A stretch of DNA of 64,000 nt, taken from Acetomicrobium hydrogeniformans. Lineage in GTDB: Bacteria > Synergistota > Synergistia > Synergistales > JAFGMB01. The notes below the pieces were generated by a model. The model saw nothing but the letters and a program-made list of their open reading frames with translations. It was not told the origin of the DNA and ran no database searches. The stretch is from NCBI GenBank assembly GCA_016841745.1, contig JAENYO010000001.1:1-64000 (forward strand), given 5' to 3'. Of this stretch, positions 16,815-25,801 are shown piece by piece; the first letter of the stretch is position 1, and each line of letters starts with the position of its first letter. Both the position numbers and the translations under genes were made by a program.

Positions 16815-17555
16815 TTGGCAGACAGTACCCACACTCCTGATTCAATTGTTAGCACAATTGAATTATGGCTTAAGAACAGAATATCCGATGCAAAAGCATC
16901 AGGTGGTATAGTCGGTTTAAGCGGAGGAATAGACTCCGCATTAGTATCCATTCTGCTTCACAGAGCTTTTGACAGCAATATGCTAGCTGTAATGATGCCA
17001 TGCCATAGCCAGCAACAGGATCTGGTAGATGCCATGATCCTTGTACAACAATTCGGACTACCCCATATAACCATAGATCTTTCTGATACTTACGATATAT
17101 TTTTAAAAAACTTTCATGATTCTGAAATAAACGTGACAAGACTTGCTACCGCTAATCTTAAACCCAGATTAAGAATGATGACTCTTTACCTTCTGGCCCA
17201 GAGTAAAAATTACCTGGTCTGCGGCACAAGTAACAAGGCTGAACTTACTGTCGGTTATTTTACCAAGCATGGGGATTCCGGATCTGACCTTTTGCCTATA
17301 GGTGATCTGCGAAAGGAACAAGTGATTGAAACAGCGACATATCTTAATATCCCCGAATCGATCATACACAAGGCACCAAGTGCAGGACTCTGGCCAGGCC
17401 AGACAGATGAGAAAGAAATGGGATTGACATACAGGGATATTGACAGTTTTCTTAAATTATGCCCAATTCCCGAATCAGTACAAATAAGGATCGAAGAAAA
17501 AATACATATTAGTGCACACAAACGGCAGATGCCCCCTGTGTGCCCGATAGAATAA
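16815..17555 (+). CDS. nadE: NH3-dependent NAD+ synthetase
   Basis: About 246 residues. The ATP pyrophosphatase loop is GLSGGIDSALV. CGTSNKAELTVGYFTKHGD, the LLPIGDLRKEQV motif and APSAGLWPGQTDE match the synthetase core. It amidates deamido-NAD with ammonia and ATP. There is no glutaminase domain, so ammonia must come from the cell pool or a partner; the gene just upstream encodes a nitrilase-fold amidase. AAGGAGATG at 16800-16808 with a 6-base spacer favours TTG 16815; ATG 16806 would sit inside that site. Confidence 0.95.
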   Translation: MADSTHTPDSIVSTIELWLKNRISDAKASGGIVGLSGGIDSALVSILLHRAFDSNMLAVMMPCHSQQQDLVDAMILVQQFGLPHITIDLSDTYDIFLKNFHDSEINVTRLATANLKPRLRMMTLYLLAQSKNYLVCGTSNKAELTVGYFTKHGDSGSDLLPIGDLRKEQVIETATYLNIPESIIHKAPSAGLWPGQTDEKEMGLTYRDIDSFLKLCPIPESVQIRIEEKIHISAHKRQMPPVCPIE

Positions 17556-17590
17556 TAAATACAAGATATTTTATGGAGAGGTGATCTTCT

Positions 17591-18343
17591 TTGTCAGGAC
17601 ATTCAAAATGGGCAAATATAAAACACAGGAAGGCTGCACAGGATGCCAAAAGAGGTAACCTGTTTCAAAAACTTGTTCGGGCCATTATAGTTGCCGCAAA
17701 AGAAGGTGGCGGAGATCCCGCTATGAATGCCAGGTTAAAAACAGCTATAGAACGGGCAAGAGCTGCAAGTGTTCCCATGGACAACATTACAAGAGGAATA
17801 AAAAGGGGAACTGGTGAAATAGCAGGAGCATCCTACGAAGAACTGATATATGAAGGATACGGTTCAGGAGGAATTGCTATCCTTATTGAAACTCTTACCG
17901 ACAACAAGAACAGAACCACATCAGAACTCAGAACCATCCTAAGTCGTAATGGAGGTTCCATGGGAGAAGCTGGATGTGTAGCCTGGATGTTCGAAAGAAA
18001 AGGTGTTATTACGATACTGGGAGAAGACCTGGATGAAGAAGAAGTTATGATGCAAGCAATAGAAGCAGGAGCAGAGGATATAGAAAAAGGTGAGGAGGGA
18101 TTCCTTGTTTATTCAGATCCATCCAACCTCTCGGAATTGAAAGAAAGCCTTGAAAAAGCAGGATATGTCCTTGAGAAAGCTGATACTGATATGATACCCA
18201 AAACAACAGTTCCAGTTACAGATAAGGATAAAGCCTATAAAGTATTGAAACTCATGGACCTCATAGAAGATCAGGATGATGTCCAGAACGTATACGCAAA
18301 CTTTGATATCCCAGATGAAGTGATCAATGAACTTGACGCATAG
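17591..18343 (+). CDS. yebC: YebC/TACO1-family protein
   Basis: 250 residues starting SGHSKWANIKHRKAAQDAKR, the hallmark of the family, with GGGDPAMNARLKTAIERAR and GYGSGGIAILIETLTDN. Family members act as transcriptional regulators of DNA repair genes in some bacteria and as translation factors easing ribosome stalling in others. It starts at TTG 17591 after GAGAGGTG and overlaps ruvC by 17 bp, the common yebC-ruvC-ruvA-ruvB arrangement. Confidence 0.95.
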   Translation: MSGHSKWANIKHRKAAQDAKRGNLFQKLVRAIIVAAKEGGGDPAMNARLKTAIERARAASVPMDNITRGIKRGTGEIAGASYEELIYEGYGSGGIAILIETLTDNKNRTTSELRTILSRNGGSMGEAGCVAWMFERKGVITILGEDLDEEEVMMQAIEAGAEDIEKGEEGFLVYSDPSNLSELKESLEKAGYVLEKADTDMIPKTTVPVTDKDKAYKVLKLMDLIEDQDDVQNVYANFDIPDEVINELDA

Positions 18344-18851
18344 CCATGTTATCTGCCTTGGAATAGATCCTGGCCTTGGCAGACTGGGCTACGGAGTAGT
18401 CTTGCGGCGGGGACATTCGTATGAATCTTTGTCATATGGATGTATCGAAACTCCGCCAAAAAGTGATATCGCAAAAAGACTTAACACTATATATCAGTCT
18501 ATCGAAGAGAAAATACATCAATGGAAACCGGATTTCATGTCTATTGAACAATTGTTTTTTGGAAGAAATACGACCACTGCCGGATGTGTCTGGCAGGCCC
18601 GTGGAACTATTCTTCTCCTGGCTTCGCAAAACAATCTTCCTTATTACGAACCAAAACCCAATCAGATAAAGATGGCTGTTTGTGGAAGTGGTTCGGCAGA
18701 CAAAACACAAATACAGAAAATGGTTAAGCGTTTACTTAATCTAAGGGAAATCCCCAGGCCAGATGATGCTGCAGATGCTTTGGCAATAGCGGTTACAGGT
18801 TTGGCTCTTGATTCCTTTTCAAGAAAGACCGGGTATAAAAACAATGATTAG
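18327..18851 (+). CDS. ruvC: Holliday junction resolvase RuvC
   Basis: 174 residues. The acidic active site is visible as Asp in CLGIDPGLGRLGYGV, Glu in MSIEQLFFGRN and the aspartates in PRPDDAADALAIAV. RuvC cuts Holliday junctions that RuvAB has branch-migrated. ATG 18327 lies within the end of yebC, and the last 8 bases overlap ruvA. Confidence 0.96.
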   Translation: MNLTHSHVICLGIDPGLGRLGYGVVLRRGHSYESLSYGCIETPPKSDIAKRLNTIYQSIEEKIHQWKPDFMSIEQLFFGRNTTTAGCVWQARGTILLLASQNNLPYYEPKPNQIKMAVCGSGSADKTQIQKMVKRLLNLREIPRPDDAADALAIAVTGLALDSFSRKTGYKNND

Positions 18852-19455
18852 AAGTCTCGAGGGAGTCGTTCTGGTAAAGACCAAAGATTCGATAGTGCTG
18901 GATGTACATGGCCTTGGCTTTGAAATAGGCTGTTCATCAATGGCCTTGAGGTTAAGCGAGGAAGCAAATACCATACGCCTGGTAACATACCTCCAGATAT
19001 CTGAAAATGGCATTGCTCTTTTCGGATTTGCCAATGAAGAAGAAAGAGATATTTTTCTGAAACTTACTTCCATCAAGGGGGTAGGGGGCAAACTTGCTCT
19101 TACTGTACTTCGCTCATTGTCTTCTTCAGAGATCGTTAACGCTGTTGTGCATGCTGATCAGGATACCTTTATAAGCGTCCCTGGCATTGGGAAAAAAACA
19201 GCAGAGAGAATATGTTTCGAGCTGCAACGTCATTTTAATGAGGTTATTCTTCCTTTATCACCTGCTAATGCGGGGAACGGTTCTGGCGTTACGGAAACAG
19301 TGATTTCTGCCCTAAGATCTCTTGGCTTTTTTAATCACGATATTGCTATGGTAATACAAAAGATGAAAGAAGAAATGAATGATGATTTTGACAGAATTGA
19401 TGAGGGACAGATGTTGAAAGCGGCACTGAAAGGACTGAACAAGAATCTGAGGTGA
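18844..19455 (+). CDS. ruvA: Holliday junction branch migration subunit RuvA
   Basis: 203 residues. The N-terminal OB fold ([31 protein letters not shown]) is followed by helix-hairpin-helix motifs, [16 protein letters not shown] and [17 protein letters not shown], and a C-terminal RuvB-binding domain after a linker near residue 145. RuvA tetramers hold the four-way junction for RuvB. ATG 18844 overlaps the ruvC stop; the frame is open upstream, but that part lies within ruvC. Confidence 0.96.
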   Translation: MIRSLEGVVLVKTKDSIVLDVHGLGFEIGCSSMALRLSEEANTIRLVTYLQISENGIALFGFANEEERDIFLKLTSIKGVGGKLALTVLRSLSSSEIVNAVVHADQDTFISVPGIGKKTAERICFELQRHFNEVILPLSPANAGNGSGVTETVISALRSLGFFNHDIAMVIQKMKEEMNDDFDRIDEGQMLKAALKGLNKNLR

Positions 19456-19460
19456 AAAGG

Positions 19461-20504
19461 TTGCTCGAAAAAGAAGAAAGGGTTTTTAATGCTACTCCTG
19501 TAAATGGAGAAGAAGATCTATCTATACGACCCAAAACCCTTGATGAATTTGTTGGTCAGGACCATCTAAAGGAAAAATTGAAGATATACATCCAGGCTGC
19601 CCGACAAAGAGGGGAATCCCTTGATCATTCATTATTTTACGGACCACCAGGACTTGGAAAAACCACCCTGGCCGGGATTATTGCTCATGAAATGGGCGGA
19701 CAACTTAGGGTCACTACAGGCCCAGCGCTTGAAAGGCCTGGTGATCTCGCAGCTATTCTTTCCAACCTCGAGGATAATGATGTGCTATTCATTGATGAAA
19801 TACACCGTCTTTCAGCAAGCGTTGAGGAAATACTTTATCCCGGCATGGAAGACTATTCTCTTCATATAATAGTCGGAAAGGGTCCCCTTGCCAATAATAT
19901 CTGTATCTCTCTTCCAAACTTTACACTTGTTGCAGCGACTACAAGACTGGGACTTCTAACTTCACCACTCAGGGCACGTTTCGGCATAGTAGAACAACTT
20001 GCCCTTTATGAGATAGAAACGCTTACTGAAATCGTTCATAGAGGCTCAAGAGTACTTGGAATAGACATTAATGATGATGCTGCAGTGGAGATAGCAAAAA
20101 GATCCAGGGGAACCCCTCGAGTAGCCCTCAGATTGCTTCGACGTGTGAGGGATGTTGCAGAGGTCAGAAATGCCGGGACAATCGATGCTCCTCTTTCCAT
20201 AACAGCATTGGATATGCTCGGACTCGACTCACTGGGTCTTGATCAGGGAGACAGGAAAATACTTAAAGTCATAGTAGATCTTTTTGGAGGTGGACCGGTA
20301 GGGCTCTCTACCATTGCTGCAGCCATGAATGAAGAACAACAGACAATTGAGGATATTTATGAACCCTACCTTATACAACAGGGGCTTCTGGAAAGAACTC
20401 CCCGGGGAAGGAAGGCTACCATCAACGCCTACCAGTACCTGGGTAGACCGTGTCCTGCTGAAAATAGTTTTCAGTTCTGTTTTCAAGATGAAGACAGTCT
20501 GTAA
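19461..20504 (+). CDS. ruvB: Holliday junction branch migration ATPase RuvB
   Basis: About 347 residues. Walker [11 protein letters not shown], Walker [10 protein letters not shown], sensor and arginine-finger region [17 protein letters not shown], and the winged helix ending [17 protein letters not shown] are all present. The TGAGGTG site overlapping the ruvA stop, with a 6-base spacer, suggests TTG 19461; GTG 19452 is possible but would lie within the site. RuvB hexamers drive branch migration. Confidence 0.97.
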   Translation: MLEKEERVFNATPVNGEEDLSIRPKTLDEFVGQDHLKEKLKIYIQAARQRGESLDHSLFYGPPGLGKTTLAGIIAHEMGGQLRVTTGPALERPGDLAAILSNLEDNDVLFIDEIHRLSASVEEILYPGMEDYSLHIIVGKGPLANNICISLPNFTLVAATTRLGLLTSPLRARFGIVEQLALYEIETLTEIVHRGSRVLGIDINDDAAVEIAKRSRGTPRVALRLLRRVRDVAEVRNAGTIDAPLSITALDMLGLDSLGLDQGDRKILKVIVDLFGGGPVGLSTIAAAMNEEQQTIEDIYEPYLIQQGLLERTPRGRKATINAYQYLGRPCPAENSFQFCFQDEDSL

Positions 20505-20521
20505 CATTATAGGTGTATGTT

Positions 20522-20749
20522 TTGCATAACTTCGGGAAACTACTGATATTTTTTGGCATATTACTTATATTGACAGGGTCAATACTTCTTGTTTCTGGCA
20601 GGTTTCCCTTAAGTTTTTTCGGGAATCTGCCAGGAGATATTTCATATCATAAAAAAGATATATACATTTTTGTCCCCCTTACCTCAATGATCATAGTAAG
20701 TGTCATTGTAACAGTGATATTGAACCTTTTTTTCAGATGGTACCGATAA
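20522..20749 (+). CDS. Small two-helix membrane protein, DUF2905-like
   Basis: About 75 residues: a membrane helix (LLIFFGILLILTGSILLVSG), a short loop NLPGDISYHKKDIYIFVP, and a second helix (IIVSVIVTVILNLFF). The RFPLSFFGNLPGDI loop with a following short charged strand matches the DUF2905 pattern, whose function is not known. The AGGTG site and a 6-base spacer place the start at TTG 20522. It follows ruvB by 17 bases and precedes a SpoIID-like gene. Confidence 0.75.
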   Translation: MHNFGKLLIFFGILLILTGSILLVSGRFPLSFFGNLPGDISYHKKDIYIFVPLTSMIIVSVIVTVILNLFFRWYR

Positions 20750-20777
20750 TGATCATATACTCTGGAGCGTGGTATTG

Positions 20778-22184
20778 ATGACCGGATCTAGACCTTATGG
20801 AATCCTTGTACTGGCAATTCTTTCTGTTTCTATATTTATTTTCTTTAGCCCGATATCGGAAGCTTCCAGTAAACATATCCTTGTTGGACTTGTGTCCAAC
20901 AAGGCGTCATTGAATATTTCATCTACTTCATCTTATATCCTCAAAGATTCAAAGGGTAAAAGAATAACGCTCAAGAGTAACCTTGTCATTACTAGTAAAG
21001 GTACACAAGGAATGGTTAATATAAAGAATGACATCTTTCATCTTCCTCTTTCTATATCGGGAAAGGGATTTCTGGTTTTTAACAACACAAAATACAGAGG
21101 AACCTTAAGGATCATTCAAGGAAACCATGGCCTGAACGTGATTAACCTTCTTGAGATGGAAGATTATTTAAGAGGCGTTCTGAAAATGGAAGTCAACCCT
21201 AATTGGCCCTTTGAAGCCCTCAAGGCACAAGCTATTATTTCCAGAACCTACGCTTTCAGACATATGGGCAGACACTCTAAAGATGGATATGATCTTTGTA
21301 ACCTGCCTCATTGTCAGGTCTATCGGGGGGTTAATGCAGAGGACCCACTTCTCGACAGGGCTGTCAAAGAAACCAGGGGACTTGTGGTAACCTTTAATGG
21401 AGGAATAGCTTTGACTCCCTTCCATTCAGATAGTGGTGGAGCAACAGCGGATGTACGGACTGTCTGGGGTAGACAGATTCCCTATTTAAAAGCAACAAAG
21501 GAACCCTTTGACTATGTTTCACCATATTCATCATGGAGTACTACCCTGAAGACCTCAGATATACAAAAAGCCCTTGGTAATATAGGCGTAAATCTCGGTA
21601 CAGTGAGAGATCTTGAAGCAGTTCAGCATAACCCATTCGGAAGGGTTGACATGTTAAAGATCAGTGGAACAAGGGGAACGAAGACCCTTTCTTCTCACTC
21701 TTTCCGAATGGCTATAGGTTCCAAAACAATTAAAAGTACCATGTTCAATATCTCGCATGGAAACTCCAGCATGAACTCTTCTGCAGGTAAACAAAGAACG
21801 GATATCAACCAGCAATCTCCGGCTCCAAGATTATCTTTTGTTGATGAAGGATCACCCGAACTCAGCATGGAAGAAGAAAGATTAATGATCGTGTTGACAA
21901 AACAGGGTTTTTTTAACGCTGAACAGATGATTGACATGCTTCTTCATCCAGAAAAAAGAAAATCATACCTTGTAAATGCCTTAAACAGAGAACCTGGTAA
22001 AGCAAAGAATACTCAAAGATTACCGATCGCTTCCGCATCTGATTTTATCCTGAAAGGAAAGGGTTGGGGACATGGAGTAGGTTTATCTCAGTGGGGGGCA
22101 AAAAGTCTGGCAGAAAAAGGATGGAAAAATGATCAGATAATATCCCACTACTACCCTGGAACAAAGATAGAAAAGTACTATTAA
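20778..22184 (+). CDS. SpoIID/LytB-domain lytic transglycosylase-like protein
   Basis: About 468 residues with an N-terminal signal peptide (LVLAILSVSIFIFF, probable cleavage after SEASS). The SpoIID domain shows LLEMEDYLRGVLKMEV (catalytic Glu region), KAQAIISRTYAF, TPFHSDSGGATADV and, after an insert of about 90 residues, GKGWGHGVGLSQWGAKSLA near the C-terminus. SpoIID trims glycan strands of stem-peptide-free peptidoglycan in sporulating Firmicutes. Homologues in non-sporulators are thought to act on septal or envelope peptidoglycan. GGAGCGTG and a 6-base spacer support ATG 20778. Confidence 0.88.
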   Translation: MTGSRPYGILVLAILSVSIFIFFSPISEASSKHILVGLVSNKASLNISSTSSYILKDSKGKRITLKSNLVITSKGTQGMVNIKNDIFHLPLSISGKGFLVFNNTKYRGTLRIIQGNHGLNVINLLEMEDYLRGVLKMEVNPNWPFEALKAQAIISRTYAFRHMGRHSKDGYDLCNLPHCQVYRGVNAEDPLLDRAVKETRGLVVTFNGGIALTPFHSDSGGATADVRTVWGRQIPYLKATKEPFDYVSPYSSWSTTLKTSDIQKALGNIGVNLGTVRDLEAVQHNPFGRVDMLKISGTRGTKTLSSHSFRMAIGSKTIKSTMFNISHGNSSMNSSAGKQRTDINQQSPAPRLSFVDEGSPELSMEEERLMIVLTKQGFFNAEQMIDMLLHPEKRKSYLVNALNREPGKAKNTQRLPIASASDFILKGKGWGHGVGLSQWGAKSLAEKGWKNDQIISHYYPGTKIEKYY

Positions 22185-22230
22185 GCTCAAACTAAATTGT
22201 AAATACTCTATTATGATCAGAAGGAATATT

Positions 22231-23271
22231 ATGAAAGATAAATATAAGTTGGACACTTACAATTATTTTCTACCGGAAGAACTGATAGCCCAGGAACCTG
22301 CCAAACCCAGAGATTCTTCCAGACTTCTCATCCTCAAAAAAGATACAGGAGAGATTGAGCACAGAAAGTTTTCCGATATCATCGATTTTCTAAGGGCTGG
22401 AGACCTTCTAATATTGAATAACACGAAGGTTATACCGGCAAGGTTGTTTGGAACAAAGACAGGCGGAAACTCCGATGCGGAATTACTCCTTTTATCTCCC
22501 CTTCCAGGAAAAGGTAATTCATGGGAAGCCCTGGTTAGACCAGGGAGAAGACTTAAACCAGGAAATAGTGTTCTTCTTCCTAATGGGATAGAAGTCAGAA
22601 TTGAAGAATATATGGAAGATGGAACAAGGAAAATAAGTTTTCCTGAAAATATCGATGTCATTTCCATGCTTCACAAGATAGGGGAGGTTCCTTTGCCTCC
22701 CTACATTCATAACAGGGATGTACCCGCTTCATCATACCAGACGGTCTTTGCTGAAAAAGACGGGTCATCGGCGGCACCTACTGCTAGTCTTCATTTTACA
22801 AAAGAACTTCTGGAAAGAATCAGATCAATGGGAGTTGAAACTGCATGGGTAACCCTTCATGTGGGATTGGGAACGTTCAGACCAGTTAAAGAAGAAGACA
22901 TCCGTGACCATAACATTCACCGTGAAATATGTGAAGTCCCTGCAGAAACCCGTAATGCCGTGAACGCTTTCAAAAACTCGGGCGGGAGAATTATCGCTAT
23001 TGGGACAACTGTTGTCAGAACCCTTGAGAGTTTCAGTGATGAGAAGAATGTTCTTCAGCCTGGTAAAAAACATACTGAACTTTTTGTCTACCCCGGTTAT
23101 TCTTTCCGAATAGTAGATTCCATGGTAACAAACTTTCATCTCCCTAAAAGTACCTTATTAATGCTTGTTGCTGCTTTTGCGGGTTACGATAATACGATCA
23201 ATGCGTATAAAGAAGCAGTGCAGGAGAAATACCGCTTTTTCTCCTTTGGAGATGCGATGATAGTGATTTAA
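22231..23271 (+). CDS. queA: S-adenosylmethionine:tRNA ribosyltransferase-isomerase
   Basis: About 346 residues. Seen are YNYFLPEELIAQEPAKPRDS, LLILNNTKVIPARLFG, the GEVPLPPYI motif, SSAAPTASLHFT, TLHVGLGTFRPV and MVTNFHLPKSTLLMLV. It moves the ribosyl part of SAM onto 7-aminomethyl-7-deazaguanine in tRNA, giving epoxyqueuosine. AGAAGGA precedes ATG 22231. An in-frame ATG at 22213 is less well placed. tgt is not in the window. Confidence 0.96.
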   Translation: MKDKYKLDTYNYFLPEELIAQEPAKPRDSSRLLILKKDTGEIEHRKFSDIIDFLRAGDLLILNNTKVIPARLFGTKTGGNSDAELLLLSPLPGKGNSWEALVRPGRRLKPGNSVLLPNGIEVRIEEYMEDGTRKISFPENIDVISMLHKIGEVPLPPYIHNRDVPASSYQTVFAEKDGSSAAPTASLHFTKELLERIRSMGVETAWVTLHVGLGTFRPVKEEDIRDHNIHREICEVPAETRNAVNAFKNSGGRIIAIGTTVVRTLESFSDEKNVLQPGKKHTELFVYPGYSFRIVDSMVTNFHLPKSTLLMLVAAFAGYDNTINAYKEAVQEKYRFFSFGDAMIVI

Positions 23272-23400
23272 GGATCTGCTATTCATATCTAAGCTAAATT
23301 CTCAAGGTTTTTTTTCAGAGATTCTACAAGTATAATAGATGTATACGAACACCTTTTTACTATATCCACTTCATCAGGGAATGGAAAGGATGTGTTGACA

Positions 23401-24735
23401 GTGTGGCAATGGAAATGCCTGGTCCCTCACCCTCCTATCATAATCCCAGAAGTTGGACAGGGAAGGGAAAGAGAAGCAAGTAAAACTGTTGAGGCTATGG
23501 AAACCCTTGCACAATCTTTACAGGACCATGTACCGGAAACCGTTCTTCTTCTGAGTCCCCATAGCGCTTATTCAAAGGGCATGTGTTTCGTTGTTGCAGA
23601 CAATTATTCAGGCAACCTTGCCATGTTCGGACATCCAGAGGTCAGACTTTCTTTCAGAGGCTCTCCTGATAAGGCTAAATTGATCATGAGAACCCTTATT
23701 GATGCCAACATTCCTGTAGACCATTTCAGGGAAGAAACCATAGTCCTTGACCATGCGAGTATTGTTCCTCTCTACTTTTTCACGAAATACTGGGAAAAAC
23801 TCCCGAAACTTATTATTGCTAATCCTATTGGATTAACTCCCAGAAAAGCATTCGAAACGGGCAGAATCCTGAATAGTGTAAAAAATGGTTCATCACTTGC
23901 ATTAATTGCAAGTGGCGATCTGTCCCACAGACTTACATTAGACGCACCTGCAGGATTTCACCCACAGGGAAAAATATTTGATAACCTTGTAGTTGAAAGC
24001 CTTAAAACCAATGAACCTGACAAATTGCTTCAAGCTGATACCAGTATTCTGGAGAATGCCGGGGAATGTGGTCTCAGGTCCGTCATGGTCTTTATGGGAG
24101 GTGCGTTGGGGAAAAAGATTGACGTTCTGTCATATGAAGGACCTTTTGGGGTTGGATATTGCGTCGCAAGAACTGAAGAATCCAAAAACGAACAGACTCT
24201 GACCGGCGACCCCTTTGTTGCCATGGCAAGACAATCAATTGCCTGTCATCTTGAGGGCAAGAATGATAAATCCATGGGCACTATCATTTCAGAAGACAAT
24301 CTGATGAAACGGCCCAGAGCATGTTTCGTCTCCCTTAAAACCAGTGAAGGCCAACTTAGAGGGTGTATAGGAACAGTAACACCTTTGAGAGAGTCCCTTG
24401 CAGAAGAGATATTTGATAATTCCATATCTGCAGCAACCAGGGATCCCAGGTTTCCTCCAGTTTCCAGGAGAGAACTTGATGAACTCCTGGTATCCGTCGA
24501 TATTCTTTCGGAACCTTATGAAGTTGACAATATTGAGGATCTTGATGTCAAAAGATTTGGCATTATTGTTGAAAAGGGATACAGGAGGGGTGTCCTCCTT
24601 CCAGACCTGGATGGAGTTACCAATATAGAACAGCAGATTGCCATAGCTACATCTAAAGCAGGTATCTCTGACCCGAAGGGCATAATTATATACCGTTTTA
24701 CTGTGGAGCGTCACAGTGAAAAGGAACAGAAATGA
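23401..24735 (+). CDS. AmmeMemoRadiSam system protein: extradiol dioxygenase-like domain fused to AMMECR1
   Basis: About 444 residues. Residues 1-265 resemble class III (LigB-type) extradiol dioxygenases, starting LVPHPPIIIPEVGQG with LLSPHSAYSKG, LDHASIVPLYF and ASGDLSHRL. Residues 275-444 are an AMMECR1 domain with SEGQLRGCIGT, RDPRFPPV and the DILSEPYEV strand. The system name comes from genomic co-occurrence of AMMECR1, Memo-type dioxygenase and radical SAM proteins; its chemistry is not established to my knowledge. AAAGGATGTG followed by six bases supports GTG 23401; GTG 23392 and TTG 23395 are alternatives. Its stop overlaps the radical SAM gene. Confidence 0.88.
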   Translation: MWQWKCLVPHPPIIIPEVGQGREREASKTVEAMETLAQSLQDHVPETVLLLSPHSAYSKGMCFVVADNYSGNLAMFGHPEVRLSFRGSPDKAKLIMRTLIDANIPVDHFREETIVLDHASIVPLYFFTKYWEKLPKLIIANPIGLTPRKAFETGRILNSVKNGSSLALIASGDLSHRLTLDAPAGFHPQGKIFDNLVVESLKTNEPDKLLQADTSILENAGECGLRSVMVFMGGALGKKIDVLSYEGPFGVGYCVARTEESKNEQTLTGDPFVAMARQSIACHLEGKNDKSMGTIISEDNLMKRPRACFVSLKTSEGQLRGCIGTVTPLRESLAEEIFDNSISAATRDPRFPPVSRRELDELLVSVDILSEPYEVDNIEDLDVKRFGIIVEKGYRRGVLLPDLDGVTNIEQQIAIATSKAGISDPKGIIIYRFTVERHSEKEQK

Positions 24736-25751
24736 TGTCAACCTCAGAAAATGGTCTTAATCTGAAAAAGGAGGCATTGTTCTGGTCAACGTCAGGAAAA
24801 GATGTACAGTGTCTACTTTGTCCTCATAAGTGCATCATTGAGGAAGATGGGACAGGATTATGTAAGGTAAGAAAACATGTACCCGGCAAAGGGCTTTTCA
24901 GTCTGAGTTACGGTCTTTTTTCAAGTATTTCCGTTGATCCTGTTGAAAAGAAACCTCTTTATCACTGGCATCCGGGAAGCAAAATACTCTCTCTTGGCAG
25001 TGTAGGATGTAATATGACCTGCCCCTTCTGCCAGAACTGGCCAATAGCAACCTGGGATCGAGATCTGAAACTCTTTTCCCAGAATATTGATCAGATCATT
25101 GAGCTGGCTAAAACTCACGGACTGGAATCAATTGCTTTCACTTATAACGAGCCTTTAGTCGGTTTTGAATTTTTAATGGATGCGGCCACCAAAATAAAGG
25201 ATGCAAATCTGAATGTTGTCATCGTTTCAAATGGATTGATCAATAAACAACCCCTCTCTTTACTGTCGCCTTATTTAGATGCCGCGAATATTGACCTTAA
25301 GGTTTTTACTGAAGAATGCTATAAGAAACTGGGTGGGAATCTGGAAACTGTAAAGGAATCCATTCTTCTCCTGGTGGAGGAGGGAATACACCTGGAGATA
25401 ACCCATTTGATCGTCCCTGGAATAAACGATGATCTAGAATCCTTTCAGTCCATGGTAAGATGGATAAGATCCATATCTGGAGATATGATTCTTCATTTGA
25501 CACGGTATTTTCCAAACTATCTCTGGAATGAAACACCTACTTCATTAAACTTGATGGAAGAATTTGAAGGAATAGCTCGAAGTCAACTTAATTTCGTTTA
25601 TCTGGGGAATATTCCAGGGGAATCTGTTACATACTGTAAACGATGCGGGCGAGAAATTATCGTGAGGAACGGCTATTTAGTATCCCTCTGTCGTACTGAT
25701 TCTAAAGGTAAATGTCCTTATTGTGGTTCTGATAATTATATTGAAATATAA
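24732..25751 (+). CDS. amrS: AmmeMemoRadiSam system radical SAM enzyme
   Basis: 339 residues. The radical SAM cysteines lie in VGCNMTCPFCQNW. An N-terminal zinc-like cluster (VQCLLCPHKC, LCKVRK) and a C-terminal pair of CxxC motifs (YCKRCGRE, CPYCGSD) flank the core. FTYNEPLVGFEF and NGLINKQPL match pyruvate-formate-lyase-activase-like members. It overlaps the preceding gene by 4 bp and likely works with it on one substrate, which is unknown. Confidence 0.92.
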   Translation: MMSTSENGLNLKKEALFWSTSGKDVQCLLCPHKCIIEEDGTGLCKVRKHVPGKGLFSLSYGLFSSISVDPVEKKPLYHWHPGSKILSLGSVGCNMTCPFCQNWPIATWDRDLKLFSQNIDQIIELAKTHGLESIAFTYNEPLVGFEFLMDAATKIKDANLNVVIVSNGLINKQPLSLLSPYLDAANIDLKVFTEECYKKLGGNLETVKESILLLVEEGIHLEITHLIVPGINDDLESFQSMVRWIRSISGDMILHLTRYFPNYLWNETPTSLNLMEEFEGIARSQLNFVYLGNIPGESVTYCKRCGREIIVRNGYLVSLCRTDSKGKCPYCGSDNYIEI

Positions 25752-25801
25752 CCCTTTATGACATAACATAAAGGTACTGCATGGCTAGGAGGTTTCCTGT
25801 T

